NCBI RefSeq assembly: GCF_009870065.1
Contig: NZ_WWIA01000258.1
Location: 1-51,768 of the forward strand
Length of the DNA: 51,768 nt
Source of the DNA: Streptomyces sp. SID5785
Lineage (GTDB): Bacteria > Actinomycetota > Actinomycetes > Streptomycetales > Streptomycetaceae
Direction: 5' to 3'
The position numbers and the translations under genes are program-made. Positions 1-7,560 of this stretch are shown here, in pieces. Position 1 is the first letter of the stretch, and each line of letters opens with the position of its first letter. Under the pieces are notes generated by a model that worked only from the letters and a program-made list of their open reading frames with translations, was not told where the DNA came from and did no database searches.

Positions 1-1016
1 GATCCGTCGCCCGCGCGGGACGGGCCCGGTGCGCCCGCCGCGAGGTCGCCCCGCGCCGCGTCCTGGCCCGGCGACGAGTTCTTCGGGGCGCGCTCGCTCA
101 CCGGGACGGCCAGGGTGCCGACCGGTTTCGCCCGGTCCGCCGCGGCGAACCCCCAGTCGAGCAGGGCGGCCGTCTCCTCGTACACGGCCTCGTAGCCGGA
201 CTCGGGGTGCATGACGGTGACGATCAGGGTGCGGTCGCCGCGGGTGGCGGCGCCGGTGAAGGTGTTGCCGGCGTTCGTGGTGTAGCCGTTCTTGACGCCG
301 ATCAGGCCCTCGTACGGGGGCACGCCCTGGCCGGTGAGCAGCCGGTCGGTGTTCTGCAGCTGGAAGGTCTTGCCGCCGCCGGCCGGAAAGTCGGCGGTCC
401 TGGTGGCGCAGTACGCGCGGAACGCGTCGTTCTTCAGCCCGGCGTGGGCGAAGAGCGTGAGGTCGTACGCGGACGAGACCTGACCGGGGTGGTCGAACCC
501 GTCCGGGCTGACCACCCGGGTGCTGTCGGCGCCCAGTTCCTCGGCGCGGGCCTGCATCTCCTCGACGGTCTTGGCCACGCCGCCGTTCATGGCGGCGAGG
601 ACGTGCACCGCGTCGTTCCCGGACCGCAGGAAGACGCCCTGCCACAACTGCCGGACCGTGTAGGTGGTGCCGGCCTGGATGCCGACGAGGCTGGAGCCCG
701 CAGGGATGCCGGCCAGGTCCGCCGCGGTCACCTTGTGCTTCTCGTCCGTGCCGAAGCGGGGCAGCACGGTGTCGGCGAAGAGCATCTTCAGGGTCGACGC
801 GGGCGGCAGGGCGCGGTGTGCGCCGGACGCGGCGAGGACCGCGCGGCTGCCGTGGTCGGCGACCAGCCAGGCCCGCGCGTTGAGCCGCGGCAGTCTCGGA
901 GTGCCGGACGCGGCGGTGGCGCGGGGCGCGGGCAGGGCGAGTGCGGTGGTCGCGCCGAGACCGATGCCGAGGGCGGCGCGACGGCTGAACTGCTGGGATG
1001 CGGTGGTGCCGGGCAT
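1..1016 (-). CDS. D-alanyl-D-alanine carboxypeptidase (serine-type PBP), 3' end cut by window edge
   Basis: This is a penicillin-binding D,D-carboxypeptidase of the DacA/VanY-serine (S11) type. It removes the terminal D-Ala from peptidoglycan stem peptides outside the membrane. In the 338 residues visible, the catalytic SxxK motif is S74-T-L-K77 and the SxN motif is S132-G-N134. The third box reads K242-N-G rather than the textbook KTG, a variant I believe occurs in actinobacterial members. The N-terminus has a twin-arginine-like signal (S-R-R-A-A-L near residue 11) followed by a hydrophobic stretch, so export may be through Tat. The ATG at 1016 has no strong Shine-Dalgarno sequence. The gene runs off the left edge, so its C-terminus is unknown. 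The family call is firm; the precise cell-wall role is inferred. Confidence 0.9.
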   Translation of the reverse strand, partial: MPGTTASQQFSRRAALGIGLGATTALALPAPRATAASGTPRLPRLNARAWLVADHGSRAVLAASGAHRALPPASTLKMLFADTVLPRFGTDEKHKVTAADLAGIPAGSSLVGIQAGTTYTVRQLWQGVFLRSGNDAVHVLAAMNGGVAKTVEEMQARAEELGADSTRVVSPDGFDHPGQVSSAYDLTLFAHAGLKNDAFRAYCATRTADFPAGGGKTFQLQNTDRLLTGQGVPPYEGLIGVKNGYTTNAGNTFTGAATRGDRTLIVTVMHPESGYEAVYEETAALLDWGFAAADRAKPVGTLAVPVSERAPKNSSPGQDAARGDLAAGAPGPSRAGDG

Positions 1017-1118
1017 CCCGCGAACGTACAGGTGAAAGCTGAGGTAAAGAACGGCGGGTGGTTCCGGCCGAGGGGCAGTGCGTGTCAGGGGCCCGTGAGC
1101 GCCGAGGGGCCGCGCGTG

Positions 1119-1841
1119 TCAGGGGTCTGTGCGCGTCATCCCCGGAAGGAAGTCGATGAACAGTTCGTGCACCTCGAGCACGAGCGGTCGCAGGACCCGG
1201 AAGCGGGCGAGGGCCACGCCGCGTGTCGTCAGCCGGGCGCCGCGCTCGGCGAGCCGCCTGCTGCGTTCACGGCCCTCCGAGCTGTCGAAGACCCAGTAGA
1301 GGACCAGTCCCATCTGGGACAGCCACATCAGTTCGGGGAGGATCTCGGCCAGCTCGGCCGGGACCTTGGCCTTCGATCCGGCGAGGACCTCGCGGTGGAC
1401 GGAGATCGCGGCCTCGCGGGCGTGCTCCGACTCCGCGGAGAACGGGCTGAGCGGTGAGTCCGGATCCGCCGCGTTCTTGAAGAACTGGGCGGCGAACTCG
1501 TGGTACGGCTCCGCGATCTCCAGCCAGACCCGCAGCACTCCGGCGAGCCGCGCCTGCAGGTCGGTCTCGGAGTCGAGCACGGGCCGGACCGCCGCCTGGT
1601 GCTCGGCGGCGATCCGGTCGTAGAACCCCTGGATCAGGTGTTCCTTGCCCGCGAAGTAGTAGTACGCGTTCCCGACGGAGACTCCGGCCTCCTGGGCGAT
1701 GGCCCGCATGGTGGTCTTGTCGTAGCCCCGCTCCCGGAACAGGCGCATCGCCGTCTCCAGGATCAGGGCCCGCGTCTGCTCGCTCTTCGCGGGCTTGTCC
1801 GTGCTCCTGCGCCGGACGGCCCCGGGTTCTTCTGTCGCCAC
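1119..1841 (-). CDS. TetR-family transcriptional regulator
   Basis: A 240-residue TetR/AcrR repressor. The helix-turn-helix lies at about residues 20-66 (RALILETAMRLF, then TMRAIAQEAGVSVGNAYYYF), followed by a ligand-binding domain I cannot assign to a ligand. It is the last gene of a likely three-gene operon: only 10 bp separate it from the DCC gene at 1852. It is therefore the best candidate to bind the two TTGAAC-type palindromes in the operon promoter (2839-2898) and autoregulate. The TetR family call is secure; the operator link is inference from position. Confidence 0.93.
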   Translation of the reverse strand: MATEEPGAVRRRSTDKPAKSEQTRALILETAMRLFRERGYDKTTMRAIAQEAGVSVGNAYYYFAGKEHLIQGFYDRIAAEHQAAVRPVLDSETDLQARLAGVLRVWLEIAEPYHEFAAQFFKNAADPDSPLSPFSAESEHAREAAISVHREVLAGSKAKVPAELAEILPELMWLSQMGLVLYWVFDSSEGRERSRRLAERGARLTTRGVALARFRVLRPLVLEVHELFIDFLPGMTRTDP

Positions 1842-1851
1842 GGGTGCGAGC

Positions 1852-2421
1852 CTAATCGTCCGTGCGGCAGCCGCTGTCGCAGGACGGCGCTTCGCCGTCG
1901 TACCCGTAGGCCTCCTGGAACCAGGTGCCGGGCGCGGCCGGTGTGTGGACCCAGCCGTCCTGCGGGTGGTACGTCCAGCCGTCCGCGCGCCGGTACACGC
2001 CCCCGCCGGCCAGGCGCTCGCGGTGCAGTTCGCGGTACTTGGCGGCGCCGAGCACGATCTGCTTCGCGACCTTCATGCCCGCCGGGGTGGTCATCCGGTG
2101 CGCGGTGGCGCGGTGGGCGCGCAGGGCCCACATGCACACGATCCACGCGGACGGGCCGCGGTAGATCTGTCCGCCGTCCCCGACGACGGTGATGTCGCCG
2201 AGGGTCGCGGCGTGGTCGATGCCCGGGTAACGGGCGCGGGCCGCCGCCGAGCCCGCGGGCACGAAGTCCAGGGGCACGAGTTGCGGCTGCCGGGCGAGCC
2301 AGCCCCGGACGAACGTGCACAGCGGGCACTCCGCGTCGAACAGGACGGTGAGCCGGCGGACCGGGACGTCCCCCCGGGCGCCCCGGGCCGCCGGCTCGGC
2401 CGTCGCCGCCACCGAGGTCAC
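1852..2421 (-). CDS. DCC-family thiol-disulfide oxidoreductase-like protein
   Basis: A 189-residue protein of the DCC (DUF393, YuxK-like) family. It carries the diagnostic N-terminal motif D-A-E-C-P-L-C after a hydrophobic beta strand, giving a CxxC pair at about residues 28-31. The family has a thioredoxin-like fold and a presumed thiol-disulfide role, but few members have a known substrate. The GTG start overlaps the stop of the upstream membrane-protein gene by 4 bp (GTGA), implying translational coupling. The C-terminal half has several tryptophans (GWTYHPQDGW) and ends with two cysteines (CDSGC). Confidence 0.85.
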   Translation of the reverse strand: MTSVAATAEPAARGARGDVPVRRLTVLFDAECPLCTFVRGWLARQPQLVPLDFVPAGSAAARARYPGIDHAATLGDITVVGDGGQIYRGPSAWIVCMWALRAHRATAHRMTTPAGMKVAKQIVLGAAKYRELHRERLAGGGVYRRADGWTYHPQDGWVHTPAAPGTWFQEAYGYDGEAPSCDSGCRTDD

Positions 2422-2825
2422 GCCCCGGCCACCGGGGCGGTCCACCCCTGCGGCGGCACCGGCGGCTGCTGCTCGCGCTCCATGACGCCGCGCCGCCGGA
2501 TCTTGTTGAGGACGAAGACGTTGCCCAGGTGCATGGCGCCGAGGACGAGGAGCACCACGCCGAGCTTGGTCGACAGGGCCTCGAAGACGCCGCGGGCGCT
2601 GTCGATGGTCTCGTCGCCGCTCAGGTAGAGCGCGACGAAGCCGAGGTTGACCAGGTAGAAGCCGACCACCAGCAGGTGGTTGACCGCGTCGGCGAGCTTC
2701 TCGTTGCCGTTCAGCACGTCGGCCAGGAAGATCCTTCCGTTGCGGCTGAGCGTGCGGGCGACCCAGATGGTCAGCCCGATGCTGATGACGAGATAGACGA
2801 CGTACGCGACGACTGTGAGGTCCAT
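2418..2825 (-). CDS. Small conserved integral membrane protein
   Basis: A 135-residue protein with about three membrane segments: residues 3-25, roughly 50-70, and roughly 86-106. A short cytoplasmic tail is rich in proline and glutamine. I do not recognise a catalytic motif. The start at 2825 is preferred over an ATG further upstream (2852) because AAGGAGG, an ideal Shine-Dalgarno sequence, lies just before it at 2834-2840. The upstream ATG would also fall inside the operator. The gene is first in the operon with the DCC protein and TetR. A link to redox or lipid metabolism is possible but unsupported. Confidence 0.85.
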   Translation of the reverse strand: MDLTVVAYVVYLVISIGLTIWVARTLSRNGRIFLADVLNGNEKLADAVNHLLVVGFYLVNLGFVALYLSGDETIDSARGVFEALSTKLGVVLLVLGAMHLGNVFVLNKIRRRGVMEREQQPPVPPQGWTAPVAGA

Positions 2826-2838
2826 GCCCCACCCCTCC

Positions 2839-2898
2839 TTGAACGCGTTCAAAAACGCTGACAGGGATGAATGTAGACCTGTTTTTGAACACGTTCAA
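2839..2898 (-). promoter_or_regulatory. Promoter with two TetR-type palindromic operators
   Basis: A perfect 14-bp palindrome, TTGAACGCGTTCAA, lies at 2839-2852. A near-perfect copy, TTGAACACGTTCAA, lies at 2885-2898, 46 bp away centre to centre. On the minus strand a promoter can be read between them: -35 TTGAAC (2893-2898, inside the second palindrome), a 17-bp spacer, and -10 TACATT (2870-2875). The first palindrome lies downstream of the -10 and touches the Shine-Dalgarno sequence. Both sites fit the general pattern TnnAACnnGTTnnA known for KstR-like TetR proteins. The TetR at 1119 is the natural candidate. Confidence 0.75.
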
Positions 2899-2978
2899 GC
2901 CGGGATCCGCGTACGTGACGCAGGTCTCGGGGAGGGGGATCGGCCAGGCGCGCGGCCACGGGCCGGGCAGGCATGAGT

Positions 2979-3011
2979 GAGGGCCCGGCTCCCTCAGGAG
3001 GCCGGGCCCTC
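2979..3011 (-). terminator. Hairpin terminator of the sdh operon
   Basis: An 11-bp perfect stem (GAGGGCCCGGC paired with GCCGGGCCCTC) encloses a loop that can extend the pairing. It sits 40 bp after the sdhB stop. There is no clear U-tract, as is usual in Streptomyces. Confidence 0.8.
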
Positions 3012-3051
3012 GAACACGTGCGGCGTCAGAGACGCCTGACGACGGGACGTG

Positions 3052-3819
3052 TCAGTAGCGACGCGTGATCAGTGCGCGCTTCACTTCCTGGATCGCCTTG
3101 GTGACCTCGATGCCACGCGGGCAGGCGTCCGTGCAGTTGAAGGTCGTGCGGCAGCGCCACACGCCGTCACGGTCGTTGAGGATCTCCAGGCGCTGCTCGC
3201 CGGCCTCGTCGCGCGAGTCGAAGATGAACCGGTGGGCGTTCACGATCGCGGCCGGACCGAAGTACTGGCCGTCGTTCCAGAACACGGGGCAGGACGACGT
3301 GCACGCGGCGCACAGGATGCACTTGGTGGTGTCGTCGAAGCGCTCGCGGTCCTCGGCGGACTGCAGGCGCTCACGCGTCGGCTCGTTCCCCTTGGTGACG
3401 AGGAACGGCATGACGTCGCGGTACGCCTGGAAGAACGGCTCCATGTCGACCACGAGGTCCTTGAGCACGGTGAGGCCCTTGATGGGCTCGACCGTGATCG
3501 GCTTCTCGGGGTTGATGTCCTTGATGAGCGTCTTGCAGGCAAGGCGGTTCTTGCCGTTGATGCGCATCGCGTCGGAGCCGCAGATGCCGTGCGCGCACGA
3601 GCGGCGGAAGGTCAGCGTGCCGTCGACGTCCCACTTGATCTTGTGGAGACCGTCGAGCACGCGCTCCTTCGGGTCGATCTCGAGCTGGAAGTCCTCCCAG
3701 GTCGCGTCCGCGGAGACCTCCGGGTTGAACCGGCGGATGCGGAAGGTGACCGTGATGAGGTGCGAGGACGTGGAGTCCTTCTCCAGGGCCTCCAGCTTGT
3801 CCATGGTCGGAGTAGCCAT
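3052..3819 (-). CDS. sdhB: Succinate dehydrogenase iron-sulfur subunit
   Basis: A 255-residue electron-transfer subunit of respiratory complex II, on the cytoplasmic face of the membrane. The N-terminal ferredoxin domain has C75, C80, D83 and C95 for the 2Fe-2S centre. The C-terminal domain has C167-ILC-AAC-TSSC177 for the 4Fe-4S centre and C223, C229 and C233 for the 3Fe-4S centre. Length and motifs match the family. Its ATG overlaps the sdhA stop by one base (TGATG). It is the last gene of sdhCDAB, followed by a strong hairpin. Confidence 0.97.
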   Translation of the reverse strand: MATPTMDKLEALEKDSTSSHLITVTFRIRRFNPEVSADATWEDFQLEIDPKERVLDGLHKIKWDVDGTLTFRRSCAHGICGSDAMRINGKNRLACKTLIKDINPEKPITVEPIKGLTVLKDLVVDMEPFFQAYRDVMPFLVTKGNEPTRERLQSAEDRERFDDTTKCILCAACTSSCPVFWNDGQYFGPAAIVNAHRFIFDSRDEAGEQRLEILNDRDGVWRCRTTFNCTDACPRGIEVTKAIQEVKRALITRRY

Positions 3820-5573
3820 CAGTACTTACGCTCCATCGGCTGGTAGCGGGTCTGGACGACCGGCTTGTAGTCGAGACGGATGGACTCGGTGCCGTCGTCG
3901 CCGACCTCGCGGTACGCCATGGTGTGGCGCATGAAGTTGACGTCGTCGCGGTTCGGGAAGTCCTCGCGGTAGTGACCGCCGCGGGACTCCTTGCGGGCCA
4001 GCGCGGAGGTCGCCATGACCTCGGCCAGGTCGAGCAGGTTGCCCAGCTCGATGGCCTCGAGCAGGTCGGTGTTGAACCGCTTGCCCTTGTCCTGGATCGC
4101 GACGTTCCGGTAGCGCTCGCGCAGCTCCGCGATCTTCTCGACCGCGGTCTTGATCGTCTGCTCGGTGCGGAACACCATCACGTTGGCGTCCATGCACTCC
4201 TGCAGCTCGTTGCGCAGGACCGCGACGCGCTCCGTGCCCGTGGAGTTGCGCAGGCGCTCGACCGTCTCCTCGACGAGCGAGGCCGGGTTCTCCGGCAGCT
4301 CGACGAAGTCGGCCTTGTGGGAGTACTCGGCGGCCGCGATGCCCGCACGACGCCCGAAGACGTTGATGTCGAGCAGCGAGTTGGTGCCGAGGCGGTTGGC
4401 GCCGTGCACGGAGACACAGGCGACCTCGCCGGCGGCGTACAGGCCGGGGACGACCGTGGTGTTGTCCGCCAGGACCTCACCCTCGACGTTCGTCGGGATG
4501 CCGCCCATGGCGTAGTGCGCGGTCGGCTGGATCGGGATCGGGTCCGTGTAGGGCTCGATGCCGAGGTAGGTGCGCGCGAACTCCGTGATGTCCGGAAGCT
4601 TCGCGTCGAGCTGCTCCGGCGGGAGGTGCGTGAGGTCGAGGTAGACGTGGTCGCCCTCGGGACCGCAGCCGCGGCCCTCACGGATCTCCGTGTAGATGGA
4701 GCGGGACACGACGTCACGGGACGCGAGGTCCTTCATGACGGGCGCGTACTTCTCCATGAAGCGCTCGCCGTCCTTGTTGCGGAGGATGCCGCCCTCACCG
4801 CGGGCGCCCTCCGTGAGAAGGATGCCCATGCGCCAGATGCCGGTCGGGTGGAACTGGAAGAACTCCATGTCCTCCAGCGGCAGACCCCGGCGGTAGCAGG
4901 CGGCCTGGCCGTCACCGGTCAGCGTGTGGGCGTTCGACGTCACCTTGAAGAACTTGCCGGTGCCGCCGGAGGCGTAGATGACCGACTTCGCCTGGAAGAC
5001 GTGGATCTCGCCGGTGGCCAGCTCGTAGGCGACGACACCGGCGGACTTCTGGACGCCGTCCTCCTCGACCAGGAGCTGGTCCAGGACGTAGAACTCGTTG
5101 AAGAACTCCACGCCCTCCTTCACGCAGTTCTGGTACAGCGTCTGGAGGATCATGTGGCCCGTGCGGTCCGCGGCGTAGCAGGACCGGCGCACCGGGGCCT
5201 CGCCGTGGTTACGGGAGTGACCGCCGAAGCGGCGCTGGTCGATCGTGCCGTCCGGGGTGCGGTTGAACGGCAGGCCCATCTTCTCCAGGTCGAGGACCGA
5301 GTCGATGGCCTCCTTCGCGAGGATCTCGGCGGCGTCCTGGTCGACCAGGTAGTCGCCGCCCTTGATCGTGTCGAAGGTGTGCCACTCCCAGTTGTCCTCC
5401 TCCACGTTGGCCAGCGCGGCGGCCATGCCGCCCTGCGCGGCGCCCGTGTGGGAGCGGGTGGGGTAGAGCTTGGTCAGCACGGCGGTGCGGCTGCGCTTGG
5501 TCGACTCGATGGCCGCGCGCATGCCGGCGCCGCCCGCGCCGACGATGACGGTGTCGTACTTGTGAATCTTCAC
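3819..5573 (-). CDS. sdhA: Succinate dehydrogenase flavoprotein subunit
   Basis: A 584-residue catalytic subunit oxidising succinate to fumarate. The FAD dinucleotide motif VIVGAGGAGMRAA starts at residue 9. The likely covalent FAD histidine is H42 in the SHTGAAQGG motif. Active-site stretches GGHSRNHGEAPVRR, HPTGIW and RLGTNSLLD are intact. The length is typical for actinobacterial SdhA. The gene sits between sdhD and sdhB in the operon; the gap to sdhD is about 20 bp. Confidence 0.98.
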   Translation of the reverse strand: MKIHKYDTVIVGAGGAGMRAAIESTKRSRTAVLTKLYPTRSHTGAAQGGMAAALANVEEDNWEWHTFDTIKGGDYLVDQDAAEILAKEAIDSVLDLEKMGLPFNRTPDGTIDQRRFGGHSRNHGEAPVRRSCYAADRTGHMILQTLYQNCVKEGVEFFNEFYVLDQLLVEEDGVQKSAGVVAYELATGEIHVFQAKSVIYASGGTGKFFKVTSNAHTLTGDGQAACYRRGLPLEDMEFFQFHPTGIWRMGILLTEGARGEGGILRNKDGERFMEKYAPVMKDLASRDVVSRSIYTEIREGRGCGPEGDHVYLDLTHLPPEQLDAKLPDITEFARTYLGIEPYTDPIPIQPTAHYAMGGIPTNVEGEVLADNTTVVPGLYAAGEVACVSVHGANRLGTNSLLDINVFGRRAGIAAAEYSHKADFVELPENPASLVEETVERLRNSTGTERVAVLRNELQECMDANVMVFRTEQTIKTAVEKIAELRERYRNVAIQDKGKRFNTDLLEAIELGNLLDLAEVMATSALARKESRGGHYREDFPNRDDVNFMRHTMAYREVGDDGTESIRLDYKPVVQTRYQPMERKY

Positions 5574-5592
5574 GTTCTCGCTCGCCTCGGCT

Positions 5593-6078
5593 TTAACGGA
5601 TGTTGGGGTCGAAGGTGAAGATCACCAGCGTGCCCAGCAGGACGGTGAAGACCGTCGCGGCGTAGAGGAGCCCCTTCAGCCACAGGCGGGTCTGGGGGCG
5701 CTCGGCGTAGTCGTTGATGACGGTACGCAGGCCGTTGGCGCCGTGCAGCATCGCGAGCCACAGCATCAGCAGGTCCCAGCCCTGCCAGAACGGGGACGCC
5801 CAGCGGCCCGCGACGAACGCGAAGCCGATCTTGGAGACGCCGCCGTCGAGCACGAGCTGGATCAGCAGGTGGCCGAGGACGAGGACGACCAGGACGACGC
5901 CGGACAGGCGCATGAAGAGCCATGCGGCCATCTCGAAGTTGCCGCGGCTGCCCTTGCCGGTCTTCGAGGTGCGCTTGCGCGGCGCCTCGATGACGGGTGC
6001 CGGGTGGTCGGTGTCGTAGAGCGAGGCGCCCTCGACGGGGCCGACGCCGGACGCGGCGGAAGTCGTGTCAGTGGACAT
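5593..6078 (-). CDS. sdhD: Succinate dehydrogenase membrane anchor subunit
   Basis: A 161-residue hydrophobic anchor. It has a polar N-terminal tail of about 45 residues (rich in Ser, Thr and Pro, then basic KRTSKTGKGSRG), followed by three membrane segments at about residues 52-75, 90-115 and 135-155. The pattern H-x10-D-Y (LHGANGLRTVINDY), characteristic of SdhD heme and quinone binding, is present. It helps bind quinone and dock SdhAB to the membrane. Eight bases separate it from sdhC. Confidence 0.93.
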   Translation of the reverse strand: MSTDTTSAASGVGPVEGASLYDTDHPAPVIEAPRKRTSKTGKGSRGNFEMAAWLFMRLSGVVLVVLVLGHLLIQLVLDGGVSKIGFAFVAGRWASPFWQGWDLLMLWLAMLHGANGLRTVINDYAERPQTRLWLKGLLYAATVFTVLLGTLVIFTFDPNIR

Positions 6079-6086
6079 GTCTGGCC

Positions 6087-6467
6087 TCAGCTCCCGAAGA
6101 GTTCACGGACGGCGTGGCCGAGGACGGGGTACAGGGCCCCGGCCATCAGGACGACCCAGATGCCCACGACGGTCCAGAGCATCTGCTTCTGGTAGCGCGG
6201 GCCCTTCGACCAGAAGTCGACGGCGATGACACGCAGGCCGTTGAGCGCGTGGAAGAGGATGGCGGCGACGAGGCCGTACTCAAGGAGCGCGACGATCGGC
6301 GTCTTGTAAGTGGAAACGACGTCGTCGTACGACTCCGGGGAGACGCGGACGAGAGCGGTGTCCAGCACGTGTACGAACAGGAAGAAGAAAATGAGGACAC
6401 CGGTGACTCGATGAGCCACCCACGACCACATGCCTTCCCGGCCGCGGTACAGCGTTCCAGCCGGCAC
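6087..6467 (-). CDS. sdhC: Succinate dehydrogenase cytochrome b556 subunit
   Basis: A 126-residue membrane subunit with three transmembrane helices and the family signature HRVTGVLIFFFLFVH near the N-terminus, which includes a probable heme-ligand histidine. A second conserved motif is FHALNGLRVIAVDF. The GTG start at 6467 is chosen because GGAGGG precedes it by seven bases and because it gives the usual actinobacterial start (PAGTLYRGREGMWSW). A longer in-frame extension to 6563 has no ribosome site. First gene of sdhCDAB. Confidence 0.93.
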   Translation of the reverse strand: MPAGTLYRGREGMWSWVAHRVTGVLIFFFLFVHVLDTALVRVSPESYDDVVSTYKTPIVALLEYGLVAAILFHALNGLRVIAVDFWSKGPRYQKQMLWTVVGIWVVLMAGALYPVLGHAVRELFGS

Positions 6468-6623
6468 GGAAGAACCCTCCGGGAGTGGGGACTGGGGCCG
6501 GCCGCCACGCGTAAGCCGATTGGATACAGCTCTGTCGGTCGGGCCCGGCCGGGTACGGTCCACCGGCCGCTCGTCATCGTATCGACGAGTTGTCGGCTTG
6601 CTCGCGCGGGGGCCACTCGTGTG

Positions 6624-6647
6624 ATCAAACAGGCAATCAAACAGGCA
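6624..6647. repeat. Perfect 12-bp tandem duplication
   Basis: The unit ATCAAACAGGCA occurs twice in a row (6624-6635 and 6636-6647). It overlaps the stop codon of the OHCU decarboxylase and lies upstream of the sdhC promoter region. It is AT-richer than its surroundings. It could be a tandem protein-binding site for sdh or chance slippage. Confidence 0.7.
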
Positions 6648-7239
6648 CGTACGGGCTATTGCCGGACTGCTCGGGACGAACCGCGCCCCGCGCGGCCGTC
6701 CGGGTGACGGGGGCGCCGCGGGCGAGCCGGGTGAGGCGTCCGCGGGCGAGTCGGCGCAGCTCGTCGGCGGCGAGGACCCGCTCTTCCTCGCGCTCGTTGC
6801 CCAGCCGGGAGCGCAGCGCGGCGAGCAGGTGGTCCAGCGCCTCGCCGGGCGCGGTCGCGTCGAGGCAGATCACGAAGGGGTGCCCGAAGCGGTCCTGGTA
6901 GGCGGCGTGCGCGGCGTCCAGCGCGGTGTAGGCCGCGGGGTGGCCGGCCGCGTCCGGCTCCAGCGGCAGTTCCTCGCGGGCCAGCGCCCCGGCGGTCTCG
7001 GCGAGCGGCAGGTCGTACGCCGCCTCGTCGGCCGCCGCGAGCAGCGCGTCGAGGTCCGGATAGGGGCGGTGGGCGGCGAGCCGGCGGGCCCAGGCCGGGC
7101 TGCCGCAGCACTGGAGCAGCGCCGCCTCGGCGTCGCCCTGCGGCAGCGCGTTGAACCGGGCGAGGCCCGTGGGGTGCTCGCGGGGTGTGGCCTGCGCGGG
7201 TATGGGCAGGCGGCCCGGAGCGTGGTGGGCGGCGGACAG
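6637..7239 (-). CDS. 2-oxo-4-hydroxy-4-carboxy-5-ureidoimidazoline (OHCU) decarboxylase, non-standard start
   Basis: The reading frame encodes an OHCU decarboxylase, a step of urate breakdown to S-allantoin. Recognisable segments in order are TGLARFNALPQGDAEAALLQCC, the region AHRPYPDLDALLAAADEA, QDRFGHPFVICLDAT, and the C-terminal NEREEERVLAADELRRLARGRL. No ATG, GTG or TTG lies in frame between the upstream stop (about 7335) and the conserved domain. The best start is CTG at 7239, which has GGAGG six bases before it and gives 200 residues. Alternatively, a 16-bp duplication at 7263-7294 shifted the frame away from a GTG at 7336. A tail of about 25 residues after the domain is unusual. No other urate-pathway gene is next to it. 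Confidence 0.75.
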   Translation of the reverse strand: MSAAHHAPGRLPIPAQATPREHPTGLARFNALPQGDAEAALLQCCGSPAWARRLAAHRPYPDLDALLAAADEAAYDLPLAETAGALAREELPLEPDAAGHPAAYTALDAAHAAYQDRFGHPFVICLDATAPGEALDHLLAALRSRLGNEREEERVLAADELRRLARGRLTRLARGAPVTRTAARGAVRPEQSGNSPYVPV

Positions 7240-7560
7240 CGGATGCCTCCGGCGGCGGGACGGGATCGGGTGACGGCTGGATCGGGTGACGGCTGGGATG
7301 TGTGTGCGGCTCTGTTCGGTCTGTTTGAGTCGTCACGGTAGCCAGGGGTGATTGCGGATGTCCGACGGATGCGCGAATTTCACCCGGACGGGGAGGTTTG
7401 TGTCGCGGGGTGGACCGCGCGGGGTGCTGCGCAGGCGCCCCCACCCCGTTGGGTGGATCATCGGTGGCGGGTGCGGGTCGTGTGCCCCCGGTCGTGCGCC
7501 CGCACGGCGGGGACGCACCGACGGAGGGGTCCCGCGCCCCCGAGCGGAGCGAGGGTGAGC
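7240..7560. other. Intergenic region between OHCU decarboxylase and GH20 genes
   Basis: These 321 bp separate two divergent genes. I see no convincing extra gene. The notable element is the 16-bp tandem duplication at 7263-7294. The promoters of both flanking genes should lie here, but I could not pick clear -35/-10 pairs. Confidence 0.6.
7263..7294. repeat. Perfect 16-bp tandem duplication
   Basis: GGATCGGGTGACGGCT is repeated head to tail (7263-7278 and 7279-7294). Sixteen is not a multiple of three. Removing one copy would bring the GTG at 7336 (minus strand) into frame with the OHCU decarboxylase. Confidence 0.9.

Noticed and set aside
3924..5618. A 564-codon plus-strand frame over sdhA
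   Set aside because: Its translation is rich in Val, Arg, Asp, Leu and His with no domain. The opposite strand encodes complete SdhA. It is a high-GC shadow frame.
6570..6589. CTCGTCATCGTATCGACGAG upstream of sdhC as an operator
   Set aside because: Only the six-base arms match and the centre is not symmetric. It does not resemble the Rex site I know (TTGTGAA-N3-TTCACAA).
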